Positions 33,690 through 45,310 of a stretch of DNA of 64,000 nt are shown in pieces. Under the pieces are notes generated by a model. That model ran no database searches and was not told the origin of the DNA. It saw only the letters and a program-made list of their open reading frames with translations. The position numbers and the translations under genes are program-made. Source of the stretch: Vesta saturnalis (taxonomy: Eukaryota > Arthropoda > Insecta > Coleoptera > Lampyridae); NCBI GenBank assembly GCA_036346205.1, contig JARFJB010001594.1:3209501-3273500 (forward strand), written 5' to 3'. Position 1 is the stretch's first letter, and each line of letters begins with the position of its first letter.

Positions 33690-36215
33690 GCTGTATGTAA
33701 CTTTTTCCACCCGTAATAGACAGAAAACAGATATATTAGAAGTTTATGTGGTTAGAAACAATTTAGAAATCTGAATTTTTGGACTTAAGGGTTATTTAAG
33801 ATTCTCTTTCATTCTAAAATATTTTCAAGGTCATGTTACTTCCGGTTATACCGGAAGTTGTACTAACTTCCTTATTTTAAATGGAACACCCTGTATATTA
33901 TTTTATTTTTGGATTCTTGACAAAATTTTAGGATGTCTTATAAGGGTTTCCTATACCTTTTTCAACTGTTTCTTAGATATCTTGATTTTTCAAAAATTTT
34001 GAAAGATGTAACCCTATTTTCAACACTGCTTGTCTTACTTATTTTTGACTGATGAAAAGTGCTTCTGGAGTAGACAGAAGCATAAGAACTATACTTTTCA
34101 AATACTCATTGACAATTGATTTATTGCATACATGGTGTTCAAAATTTTCAAAGTTGAAAAACTTTGTGAATTCAAATGTGACACCCTGTATATTATTAGA
34201 TGAATATATGCAGCATTTAGTTATGCATTGTTTAGCTATAACATTACCTATACCTATTATCGACAATTTTCTTGTTAATTAATATTTTCTACTTTAATGT
34301 GATTTTTGACAGAAACTGAAATGTTTTTCAAAAATAAAATGAACTTAATTCAAACTACACAAATTCTGTTTTATTAAAACAATGAAATAAAACAAGAAGA
34401 TAACAAAATTGAGAGCATAATAACAAATGAAAAACATAAAACAATTATTTGAACATAACTAGAAGAAAAGTGATAAAAAGATAAAATGAACCATTACAAA
34501 TGTTCCGCATGACCGCCAATTTGATTTAAGCATTTTATAACTCGTATAACTCCGTATTTTTATAAAAGCCGATAAAATTCCAAAACTGCAATCTAGCGAG
34601 CCTTGATTTTGACACGCATTAAAACATTGCTGTTGATTTAATGTCAAATCAGTACAATTTAAATGATTTTGTAATTTTTAAGTATTTTTTAAGTACTGTT
34701 TATAATGGAATGTATTCAAGAATATTCTAACAATGATTTGTTTTACACGCATGGTGAATGTGGACGGATTGTTAGGCGAACATGCAGGTTGTTTAACGAA
34801 CGGTATCCACACTTACCATTAATGACACCTGGAAAATTTGCAAGAATTGAAGCTCGATTTATTGCAACTGGAAGTATAAGGGCAACTCGAACGCATTTAA
34901 AGCCAGTAATAGATAATGAAGTTAACGAGGTGAACGTGTTAGCTTATTTTCACGCTTATCCACGAACTTCAATAACAGCAGCTGCACTAGATTTGGATAT
35001 TTCACAAACATCAATCCACAGAATATTAAAGAAGTATAAAATGCATCCTTTTTCGTTAATAACTGTGCAAGGATTACATCTTGGTGATCAGGCACGACGA
35101 GTTAACTTTTGTGAATTTATTCTTGTACACATGACCGAATATCCGAGATTTCTTCACATTATTTGGAGCGATGAATAAAAATTCAGTAGAGAAGGAATTT
35201 TCAATCGCCGAAATAATCACTACTGGGCACAAGATAATCCTCATGTAACAAGGGAACGTAATCACCAGTTCCAATTTAGTTTTAACGTTTTTGTTTAGTT
35301 ATGGATAATAGAGTGGCATATCAAGTGTACGATGAAAATTTGAATGGGGCGAGATATCTTGAAATTCTCCGTGGATTTGTTATGGATTTTCTAAATACTC
35401 TACCTGCATGTGACAGGGCAAACAGTTGGTATCAGCTGGATGGGCCTCCCGCACATTCCACTATAGCTGTACACCAACAGTTGACATTGATGTTTGAAGA
35501 TCGGTGGATTGGCCCACAAGGACCTTGGAACTGGCCACCGAGATCACCGATTTGACGCCCTGAACTTTTACCTCTGGGGTCGTATAAAAGAATTAGTGTA
35601 CTCTACGCCAGTTCAAACTAGAGAGGAATTGTTAAATCGTGTTCACAATGCATTCAATAGTATGTGTCCACACGAAATTCGGCGATCTATTTCGCAAGGA
35701 GTATATGATATAGTTATAAAATGCTTAGATCAAATTGGCGGTCATGTGGGACATTTGTAATGATTCATTTTATCTTTTTATCACTTTTCTTCTAGTTATG
35801 TTCAAATAATTGTTTTATGTTTTTCATTTGTTATTATGCTCTCAATTTTGTTATCTTCTTGTTTTATTTCATTGTTTTAATAAAATAGAATTTGTGTAGT
35901 TTGAATTAAGTTCCATTTTATTTTTGAAAAACATTTCAGTTTCTGTCAAAAATCACATTAAAGTAGAAAATATTAATTAACAAGAAAATTGTCGATAATA
36001 GGTATAGGTAATGTCCAAAATTAAAATAATATACAGGATGTTCCATTTAAAATAAGGAAGTTAGCGGCGACTTTCGGTATAACCGGAAGTAACATAACCT
36101 TGAAAATATTTTAGAATGAAAGAAGATCTTAAATAACCTTTAAGTCCAAAATTCAGATTTCTAAATTGTTTCTAACCACATAAACTTCTAACGAACATCT
36201 ACCGTGGAAAACCCT

Positions 36216-36217
<2 letters not shown>
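33690..36217 (+). mobile_element. Mariner-like element D with foldback arms reaching into the gene
   Basis: The right arm (about 35690-36217) is found inverted on the left (about 33690-34600). Shared landmarks are GAAGTTTATGTGGTTAGAAAC, the palindrome CTTCCGGTTATACCGGAAG (33838-33858), AAATGGAACACCCTGTATATT and a long block with TAATTAATATTTTCTACTTTAAT. The left arm carries about 330 extra bp (33905-34235). The arms include the last ~100 bp of the transposase gene, so 34440-34620 is an inverse copy of the coding 3' end. The right end CCAGGGTTTTCC is followed by (TA)n. The left outer end is degraded. Confidence 0.8.
34705..35760 (+). pseudogene. Mariner-like transposase of element D, few lesions
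   Basis: This is the best-preserved DUF4817-type transposase here. The ATG at 34705 opens an HTH domain (MECIQEYSNNDLFYTHGECG, RRTCRLFNERYPHLPLM, IEARFIATGSIRATRTHLK). A second HTH-like block follows (AYPRTSITAAALDLDISQTS, IHRILKKYKMHPF). The first catalytic Asp is in HIIWSDE, where a TAA at 35176-35178 follows at once before KFSREGIFNRRN. A frameshift near 35295 leads to RYLEILRGFVMDFL and the second Asp in YQLDGPPAHST. Near 35553 small deletions break the SPDLTPLNFYLWG-like block with the third acidic residue. The C-terminus IKCLDQIGGHVGHL ends at 35760. One stop and two frameshifts separate it from an open frame. Confidence 0.9.

Positions 36218-36266
<49 letters not shown>
36218..36266. 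repeat. (TA)n microsatellite between elements D and E
   Basis: About 48 bp of TA lying exactly between the terminal CCCTGG of element D and the terminal CAGGGTCC of element E. Confidence 0.95.
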
Positions 36267-36269
<3 letters not shown>

Positions 36270-38712
36270 GGTCCGCCAATAGTGCGTGGACGAAGCTTTA
36301 TGAGTTTATACAATATCGTTTTCAAAATTATTTATTGCAGGATGGTGTGGGATCTTTCTTCGGGTTACAATTAGAAAATATTTTCGCAAAATTACTACTC
36401 GTATACAGGGTATTACAACACAAAGTTATATTTTTTAAATGGAACATACCGTATATTATTATAAATTTGGATTCCTGGTTAATTTTAAGGGCACTTTATT
36501 CACTATATGAGGTATCTTAAACGCGCAATTTAGGCGCTGCATTCAATTTTTGAAAATTTAGAAGTTGAAAAGAAAAATTGTAACAACCGTATTGAGAAAT
36601 GTGTAACACTAAAATTTTAATGGTTGATTAGTCATAGACTGTGCTACATAAAATCGTAAAAATAGTAATATTATCTTATTTAATTTTCGAGATATCGTAA
36701 TGCAAAGTATAAGATTTTCAATCATAGATAACTTGATTTTTTAAATGGAAAGGTATACATTGTGTTACATTGATAGATAGGAAATTTAATTACAATTTTT
36801 TGATATAACATTGTTGGTATTTATTTTTGCCGTTTTTGATAATCCAGCTTTTTACTGAATTTGTCGATTTTCGTAGGTTTACATATGTATGTATAATTGT
36901 TTAAATCACATCAAGCTATGAAAACAAAAGAATATTAGAAACAAAATTCAGCAATAGTATCTGTTTTGTCATTTCGCGTGTATGTTCAAACGTAACTGAG
37001 TTAATTACTTTATTGCACTGTGAATGTTTGACGCTCAACTTTACGAACATCATATACGTAATACGTTTATTTAAGAATTATAATGAGTAATTTTTGCAAA
37101 ATGAATTAGTTGACATGATATTTGTGCTTGGAGAATCAAACAAAAATTGTTTATTGGCCCGTCGAATCTACGGGCAGCGTTATACTGATCGAAAACAACC
37201 AAGAGAAGAATCGTTTCGCAATCTTTTAGAAAGATTTGAAAGTACTGGAAGTGTTGGATATCTCAAAACGAAAGAGCTAAAGTTGTTACAAATGAAGAAA
37301 ATGAATTTCGTGTACTTGTAGCTACAGTTGAAAACCCCACGTTAGTATTCCGAAATTAAGTGACAATTTAGAAATCAGTCAAACTTCCGTGAGACGAATG
37401 TTAAAGAAAATAAATTTCACCCCTATCATGTACAATTACATCAAGAGCTGAAAGAACAAGATTTTCAAAATCGAATTAATTTTTGCTGGTGGGTTCAACA
37501 ACAGTTAAATGCGAACGAAAATTTTATATCGGGGATATTATTTACCGACGAATGTACATTTCATCGAAATGAATTTGTGAACAGACATAATTTTCATTTT
37601 ATTCAAATGAAAATCCAGACCAATTTCAGTTAGTCTCTCACAATAAATGGTCAGTGAATGTTTGGGCAGGTATATTCGGCGGAACTATTGTTGGTCCTTT
37701 TTTTCAATGGCACACTCACTGGGGTAGAATATCATAATTTTCTAGAGAACGAATTATATCATTTATTGGAGAATGTACCTTTGCCTCAAAGAAGAGGTAT
37801 GTATTTCCAACAAGACGGGCACCTCCTCATCATGCCAGAATTGTAACCCAGTGGTTAAATTCGACGTTTCACGAAAATTGGATAGGAAGACAAGGACCGA
37901 TACCTTGACCAGCTAGATCTCCCGATATAATTCCATTGGATTTTTTCTTTGGGGCTTTGTGAAGAATAAAGTATATGAGGAAGAACCAACAACTGCTGAG
38001 AATACGAAATTGCGAATTAGAAATGTTTTGCTACAATTACTCCTAAGATGTTAGATCGGGTTGAAGCTTCTTTTATTAAAAGAATTTAGTATTGTCTAAA
38101 TCAGCGTGGTCGACAATTTGAACATTTAATTTAATATTATTTTCTTCCAAAATCGATAAATTCAGTAAAAAGCTGGATTATCAAAAACGGCAAAACATAA
38201 ATACCAACAATGTTATATCATAAAAAATGTAATTAAATGTCCTATCTAACAATGTAAAACAATGTATACCTTTCCATTTAAAAAATCAAGTTATCTATGA
38301 TTGAAAATCTTATACTTTGCATTACGATATTTCGAAAATTAAATAAGATAATAGTACTATTTTTACGATTTTATGTAGCACAGTCTATGACTAATCAACC
38401 ATTAAAATTTTGTGTTACACATTTCTCCATACGGTTGTTACAATTTTTCTTTTCAACCTCTAAATATTTCAAATAAGAATGCTAGCTTGCCTAAATTGCG
38501 AAATTAATAAGATACCTCATATAGTTTGAATAAAGTGCCTTATATAATTAACCAGGAATCCAAATTTATAATAATATACGGTAATGTTTCAATTAATAAA
38601 ATATAACTTTGTGTTGTAATACCCTGTATACAGTAGTAATTTTTAAAATAGTTTTCTAATTAGTAACAAATGATCCCATACAATCCTAGCAATAAATAAT
38701 TTTGAAAACGAT

Positions 38713-38716
<4 letters not shown>
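36267..38716 (+). mobile_element. Mariner-like element E with ~550-600-bp inverted arms
   Basis: CAGGGTCCGCCAATAGTGCG begins at 36267. The left arm (36308-36870) is repeated in inverse at 38145-38716. It includes ATAACTTGATTTTTTAAATGG, AGGTATACATTGTGTTACA, TCATAGACTGTGCTACATAA and AACCAGGAATCCAAATTTATAA-type blocks. The outermost ~41 bp of the left end have no counterpart on the right, where the arm runs straight into a (TA)n tract at 38717. The right terminus is therefore missing and the element would be immobile. The gene lies between the arms. Confidence 0.85.
37094..38130 (+). pseudogene. Mariner-like transposase of element E
   Basis: The HTH is at 37094-37280 (VDMIFVLGESNKNCLLARRI, FRNLLERFESTGSVGY). 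After stops and frameshifts a second HTH remnant lies near 37380 (ISQTSVRRMLKKI). The first catalytic Asp is in ILFTDECTFHRNEFVNRHNF near 37545-37600. WSVNVWAGIFGG and GVEYHNFLENELYHLLENV follow. The second Asp is in YFQQDG near 37805, with a shift before APPHHARI. SPDIIPLDFFLWGFV near 37920-37965 holds the third. The tail QRGRQFEHL-like block (CLNQRGRQFEHLI) ends near 38130. Five or more lesions. Family certain, function lost. Confidence 0.85.

Positions 38717-38795
<79 letters not shown>
38716..38795. repeat. (TA)n microsatellite at truncated right end of element E
   Basis: About 78 bp of TA with one phase change near 38760. It replaces the missing terminal 41 bp of element E. Confidence 0.95.
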
Positions 38796-38799
<4 letters not shown>

Positions 38800-38882
38800 T
38801 TAAATTAAATTAAGTACTAGAACATCATTCTAAGCAAAAAGTCCATAGGTACATGGGTCCGGAAATGATTCGTTTCGAGATA

Positions 38883-40034
38883 CAGGTGTCCAAGTTGAAA
38901 AAGAAATCCGTTTTCTTCAATATCTTTCGACTGTTTCGATATAATTTCATGAAATTTCGTATACGGGGATTTTTGTGATGACAAATTCAAAGTTGTGGTC
39001 CATTTAGTTATGGGTTGTAGAGGGCGCCAGCGGCAACCTATTCGACCCCTTTAAATCGTTGTGCTACACTGTATGCCATTTTGGAAATCGATTTTCCTAT
39101 CTTTTCTGCTAAAAAAAGGTATATCTTAGTGAAGTCGCTAGGAGCAATCTTTTCCTAGAAAAACTCATTTAAAGCTCATGATGCATACTTATTTTCGGAG
39201 GGTATTTTTTGACAGGTTTATCAATAGGGATTCTTAATTGTTACTAAGTAACTTACTTGTTTACTTATGTATCTGTCGCTTTGCGTTCATTGATAATAAA
39301 ATTTTAATAAAAAGTCCATAATTAAATACGATAGAATGCCTGGACATAATTTATTTTCAAATTCAGAAATGCGTGATATGATTTGCGTTTACACTGCCTG
39401 CGCGTAGTCCTGATTTCAACCCAATAGGTTCTGGGGTGATATGAAATCATCAGTTTACACCGGAGTTATAAACAACCGAGCAGAATTATGGTACAGAATT
39501 GTAAATGCGGCCGAATCATTTCGAAATAAGAATATTTTCTTTAAAATAAGGCAATGTTTTAATAAACGTATTGATAAATGTATTGAAGTTAGAGGCGGGC
39601 ATTTTGAACAGTTGTTACCAAAAGAACATGTTTACTTTTAATATCAATTTCTTTCCTTTTTCTTTTTTTAATGTTGGATGTTTCAGTGCTCCTTACAAAA
39701 GTTAGTTTTAAATAAATAAACATTGTGAGTTTTAAATGCGTTTTTCTCGGAAAGGGTTACTCATAGCGACTTCACTAAGATTCTGATGGCAGAAAAGATA
39801 GAAGAATCGATTTTTCTAGTCCAAAATGGCATACCGTGTGGCACAAAAAAGTTGCAACGATTTAAAAGGGGCGAAATGGTTGCCGCTGGCGCCCTCTAGA
39901 AACCACAACTAAATGGACCAAAAATTTGAATTTGTCATCCCAAAAAAATCACCGTATACGAAATTTCATGAAATTATTTCGAAACAGCCGAAAGATATTG
40001 AAGAAAACGCGTTTCTTTTTTCAACCTTGACACC

Positions 40035-40037
<3 letters not shown>
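38883..40037 (+). mobile_element. Mariner-like element F, internally deleted
   Basis: CAGGTGTCCAAGTTGAAAAA follows TA (38881-38882). The inverse TTTTTTCAACCTTGACACCCTG ends at 40037 and is followed by (TA)n. The arms (38883-39180 and 39740-40037) share CATGAAATTTCGTATACGG-type, GAGGGCGCCAGCGGCAACC and GAAGTCGCTA/TAGCGACTTC blocks. Only about 290 bp of gene remain inside. The 85 bp at 38796-38880 just outside (CATGGGTCCGGAAATGATTC) resemble the end of yet another element. Confidence 0.85.
39337..39641 (+). pseudogene. Mariner-like transposase of element F, internal deletion
   Basis: The first codons of the HTH (MPGHNLFSNSEMRDMI, near 39337-39385) are followed within a few bases by PARSPDFNPI (39403-39430), which is the block with the third catalytic residue. 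Then MKSSVYTGVINNRAELWYRI and the C-terminal CFNKRIDKCIEVRGGHFEQL close at 39641. Almost the whole protein between HTH start and the third acidic residue is gone, about 250 residues. This is a typical internal-deletion derivative that could only move in trans. Confidence 0.85.

Positions 40038-40086
<49 letters not shown>
40038..40086. repeat. (TA)n microsatellite abutting right end of element F
   Basis: About 49 bp of TA starting at the TA that directly follows CACCCTG. Confidence 0.95.
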
Positions 40087-40091
<5 letters not shown>

Positions 40092-41647
40092 TTACTTTTT
40101 TACTTGCATAATTTTCAATCACATTATGTTTCAATTAGATTGTTCCCTACGCGATTCTTGGTTCTCGTGCTACCTACTGGATTTGTTTATTTTCGACCAA
40201 ATGTTTAATTATTTTCAATTAGATTTCCGAGTTAGAGATAGTTATTTGTTTATTTAATTTAATATTTTTTTTTTACGGATTTGGTCTAGTTATTTATTTT
40301 TATCATTACCAATCACAAAGGTAATTTTCGAACCACTCTGTAAATGGCTCAAAGTTGTATTAGACACAGATAATTTACGCGAAGATGGCCATATTGACTG
40401 AAAAAGTACAGTTTCATTAGAAGGATCATTAAACACTAAAATTCTTGTAAAATATCCTAGACCTAAAAAATACTTTTACGTGATTTTGTCTAATTAAGCA
40501 TCTAAAAATAATTTAAATAGCACCATTTAAGAAACCAACGTTCTCATCAAGGCTGGCCATTTACTTTTTTTTTTTTGTTTTGTTAATTAATTGAGGTATA
40601 ATAACAAACCATCTTTTGTTACATCATAGGTTCCACTAGTTTTAGTTTTTAATTTATGATTCGTTAAATATAACGCGTGCATCATAGGTATTTTACGGTT
40701 AAAATAGAAATAAAGCTCCTTTTTGTTTCGCAACTTTATCTACGTATATCTTTGTACTTATTGTACCATATGTTGCGTAGTAATTATGCATAAATTATCT
40801 TTTATATGAAGCAGTTTTGTGTCTGCAAGATTCTCAAATCTTGACAAGAAGAAATAAAAAAATTATATAGTGCTACACACTCGCCTGTAAAACTGTTTTA
40901 ACAAGCTGACAATTTTGGATCTAAATCTTTCTTACTCAGGTTTTATTAATAGATGAAAATTCGGTGGTATTTTAATCATTTCATAGTAAACTTGTATAAT
41001 ACTTTTGGCAACAGAATTTCTTTGCCAAAGAAAGGCGGCGCTGAAGCCACTTCACTAACCAAGTATTGAGAAAATTTCGCAATTTGTTTCTTGTATGTTA
41101 ATTGATAAAATCTCCTTTTGGACAACAAATGGTAAAAGTCCTCTGAGAAAAGTAGTCGATATATTGCCAAGGTATTTTTGGCATAACGCCATAATAATGC
41201 TTTGAAATAACATCATCAGATTTCGTTATTACCGATAGATGTTCACATATTAAGCCAAACTAATTACGTAAGTTTTTTTTTCATTTTAATTTATTAATAC
41301 AAATGTGCATTTCAGTTTATTTTATGATGTGAAATGCTGTAATTGCATTTTTTTCATTGCCATATCAAGAGTGCGTAAAACAATAGAATCTTGTTCTTGC
41401 AATCATTAACGCATATCGCCTTTGTTATTATTCTCTCACGGTTGGAAATTTCTATTTTGTAATCACGCATGATTTACGCGTATTTTGAAAAAGAAAATTA
41501 ATGGGACAGTTTTATCTTATTTGAAAATTTTTCCACATATTTTAATAGTTTCTCATGCCTTAATGATATTTAAAGAGTTTTTTGCTATTCTGGCCATTGG
41601 TCTAAACTCTAAAGTAAGAATTTCGAGAGTCTTCGCATTGATAAGTG
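40087..41647. other. AT-rich spacer, no supported gene
   Basis: About 1.55 kb in which I recognise no coding region, repeat boundary or RNA gene. The open stretches (40976-41170 minus, and 39913-40257 plus across the microsatellite) show no domain. Confidence 0.5.
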
Positions 41648-42699
41648 CAGGGTGTTCCACGTAAGATGTCCATATGTCTTATCTCAGAATCTATAACAGA
41701 TAATAAAAAAGTTTTATATAAAATTTGGATTTATTAAAATTTTTAAATTATTTACTTTTTATATACAGGGTGTCCCAGTAATTCGGAATCGATGTCAACT
41801 CGAAAAATTTAAATGGAACACTCTGTATTTTATTACATATTTGAATTTTCGTCAAAAAAGTGAGATACTTTTATCTAAACCTTTTTTTTCATTTTTGCAT
41901 AGTTTCGGAGTAAAATAATTTTATGTTATTTTTATCACAAAATTTCCTATTAAAAACTTATTGCTATATACAAAAAAATTTAAAATTAGGTAAATTATAT
42001 ACAGGGTGTCCAATAGTGCGTATTCGGTCGATAGCTCCTTAGCCATTAAACTTAGAAGTTTAAATACGAAAGTTGTCTATTTTATAAGCTGCCTAATCTA
42101 AAATGGTTTGGTTTCTACAGGGTGTAATATAAAAGCGGTACAATATAGAACTTTTGATTTTTAATAGAACACCTATATATTATTTTATGTTTCGATTCTC
42201 CTTATAATTTACATCTTTTTATAAGAATTACTTACAACCAAATCTTACAATTTTTGAGATATTTGCAACGTTAACTAAAACTTACATTTTATGTAGTAAT
42301 TCAAGTAGGCGTATCTCAGTTATTTTTAAAGATAAAAAATAATCTTTGGGATAGAATTTATTCATACATGAGCTTATTTTAATCTATTGTCAAAATTGGA
42401 TTTCAATATACAGAGTGATCACAAAAATTAATTCAATAACATAAATTTGAAAATGCTATATCTTCATTTTTTAAATGGCACGCCCTACATTTTTTAATGC
42501 CTTGTCTTCGTCTTTCATTTCTGTTAAAGATGTTCTATACCTGTCTCTAATAGTTTCGGAGGTAATTAAGTTTGTTCAATTTTTTCGTTGATAACACTGA
42601 AGAAGAGTAACATTAGTCGGTCAAAGCAAGCTATGAATACATAAGAAACTAAAAACATATTAACTGAAATACAAACACTTAAAATTATAATAAATGTTC

Positions 42700-43633
42700 A
42701 ATGTAACCACCATTTTATTGCTGGCAAACATGAAGTCTTTGAATAAACGACAAATTTACTTTTCATAACGTGGAAATATTTATATTTTGAATGACGTCTC
42801 TAATTCTTCCAATCTATTTGTTTTGAAACTGGATATTTAAATAATTTCTAACGTTTCTGCTAAAATGCGGAGGAGCGCCATCTAATTGCAGCCACATTTT
42901 CTAAGGGTTTGTGAAGGTAAATCTTCAATAAAAGTTTCAAATTCGTTGCGCAAGAAGTTTAAAAATGAATCTCCATTGATCGTGTTTTCAAAAAAATATG
43001 GTCCTATAATTCTTTCCCCAATAATTCCGGCCCAAACATTAAGTGACCAGCGGTGTTGAAGATCAACGGAATTATAAATCTGGGATTCTCAGTATCGTAA
43101 TAATGGAAATTATGTCTGTTAACGTATCCATTTTTGTGGAAAGTAGCTTCATCAGTAAATAAGATTGTGGTAAAATAGTTAGGTTTTTCTAAATTTTTAT
43201 TTATGGCCCAATTGCAAAGTTTAATCTATTAACGAGGTCATCCTCGTTTAATTCTTTGCAAGTTGGACATGGTATGGATGATATTTATATTTTTTATAAT
43301 TCTATTAACTGATGCTTTTGAAACTCCAACTTCTAATTCCAATTATCGGCAAGAAACGTGAGGATTTTCAATCACGGATTGAAGAACTAAATGTTCATTA
43401 CCTTCGTTAATTGCGGTTCTTTCTCGTTCTTCGTAATGAATACTGCCTGTTTGCTCGAAACGCTCTTTCAATCTTGCAAATGCTGAAACTTGCGAGTGTC
43501 GTGCATTTGGAAATTTTTGCTTATCAATTCGATGAGCTAAAAGACAATTTTTATCGCGTTCACCAAGGACGTAAATCATATTAACAAGTACTTCATTTTG
43601 TAATTTAGGAAGTAAGTATACAATGCTACACAA
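42700..43633 (-). pseudogene. Mariner-like transposase of element A
   Basis: The HTH is open from 43633 to 43343 (LQNEVLVNMIYVLGERDKNC, LLAHRIDKQKFPNARHSQV, ARLKERFEQTGSIHYEERE). It is followed after a stop by GVSKASVNRIIKN, and by the first catalytic block ILFTDEATFHKNGYVNRHNF near 43160-43110. A weak GPELLGKEL/DHIFLKT block (the GPYFFE-type region) is readable near 43020. The second and third acidic residue blocks are no longer recognisable. HTH is most similar in appearance to that of element E. Dead copy. Confidence 0.8.
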
Positions 43634-43989
43634 ATATCAGCACTGTTTGACAAGTTTGATTTCTTCATTTGTTTTCGTTCATCTTTTGTTTTACGCTCTT
43701 TTGATTAAATTGTTTAATTTTACTATAAATCGTTTAAAACATCTCAAATATCTCTTAAAAATGGTGGTTTCATACAATATTTATTATAATTACAATTTAT
43801 GCATTTCAGTTAATATGTTTAGTTTCTTGTGTATCCACAGACCTATGTGAAGTTAGCCATAAATTTCATCCATAAATTTTTTTTCGTTTTTCCGAAAAAT
43901 TTCGATAAAAACCTATAAAAATTAATAATCCAAAACATATTAAGAGGAATATTGATATAAATCACACATTTTCCACTTATTTAAAATTA

Positions 43990-44330
43990 AAACTTATCGC
44001 GATCTCCACGGTCAAGCCCATGAACAAATTCTTTATGGATGAGATATGTGGGACCACTTTTTTAATTTTTGTCAAATTCTTGAAGAGTACATAATATTAC
44101 ATAACATATCCAAAATTGTGACGTAATTATCTTTATAAGATTAGAAAATGACTTTGAATTTGGACGTATTTCGGGATCAAATTTAGTCAACGTATGCTCA
44201 AATTGTTTATGGATGACATGTGGACAACTTTTTTAAATTTTTGTCAAATGAAGAGTACATAATAATAATACATATCCAAAAATTAGGATGTAATTATATT
44301 TTATAAGATAATTTGAATATACTGCGTCCC
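43990..44330 (-). repeat. ~176-bp satellite units, inverse orientation, two copies
   Basis: Inverse of the array at 45310-46570. CATGAACAAATTCTTTATGG and CTCAAATTGTTTATGGATGA head two units about 180 bp apart, each followed by GTCAAAT...GAAGAGTACATAATA and GAATTTGGACG-type blocks. Confidence 0.8.
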
Positions 44331-44559
44331 ATACTTCAAAAGATCACACAATTGTGGTGTTTGCGTGATATACACCAGCAAATGTCTTATTAATAGGTTA
44401 TCAACGATCAAATTAATTTGGATGAATTAAGAAACTTTTTCAACGAGAAATTGTAAAAGGTTCATGCATGACACATCGATGTTTAATTTGCGGACGATAC
44501 GATTTCATCTCAAATGTTGTACAGTTTTTGAATGTGTCATGCCAAAGAACTAAAATTGT

Positions 44560-45310
44560 AACACAAAAAACTAAAAACAAAAGCCGCCTTTGCCCACAAG
44601 AAATTACAAAAACAAAACCGTCTTTGAACACAAAAATATAAAAACAAAAACCGGATTTGGCCACAAAAAAATACAAAAAAAAATTAGATTTAATTAAAAT
44701 TATTAATTTAAAAATTAATAATTTTTAATTATCTTACTGTTGAACTTATGCGTTCATTACAAAACTTATAATAAAAGCCGGATTTGGCAAAAAAATATAA
44801 AAAAACGAAAACCGCCTTTGGTCACAAAAAATTACAAAAACAAAAACCGAATTTGGCAACAAAATAAAAATTTGGCACAACTAAAATACAAAAACCAAAA
44901 ACCGGCTTTGACCACAAAAATAATAAAAAACAAAAACCGCCTTTGGCCACAACAAAATAAAAAACCAAAAACCTTTGTAAAAAAATAAAACCAAAACCGC
45001 CTTTGGTCACAAAAAAATTAAAACCAAAACCGGCTTTGACCACAAAAAAAAAATTTTAAAACCAAAAACCGCCTTTGGTCACAAAAAAAATACAAAAAAC
45101 AAAAACTGTCTTTGGTCACAACAAAATTACAAAAACAAAACCGGATGTAGCCACAAAAATAATTAAAAAATAAAACCTTTGGCCACAACAAATACAAAAA
45201 CAATAACCGGCTTTGCACAAAAAACCAAAAACCGGCTTTGACAAAAAAATAAAACAAAAACGGCTTTGGCCAAAAAATATAAAAACAAAACCGGATTTGT
45301 ACAAAAACAT
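44560..45310 (+). repeat. A/C-rich minisatellite
   Basis: About 18-20 degenerate units of the form (A)nCCGCCTTTGG(T/C)CACAAAAAA with spacing of about 34-60 bp, interspersed with CCGGATTTGG and CCGGCTTTGAC variants. The plus strand is almost free of G runs, which creates Phe/Val/Gly-rich open frames on the minus strand that are not genes. Confidence 0.85.

Noticed and set aside
34459..34647. Open frame on the minus strand beside element D.
   Set aside because: It is the inverse arm copy of the 3' end of the element D transposase, not a separate gene.
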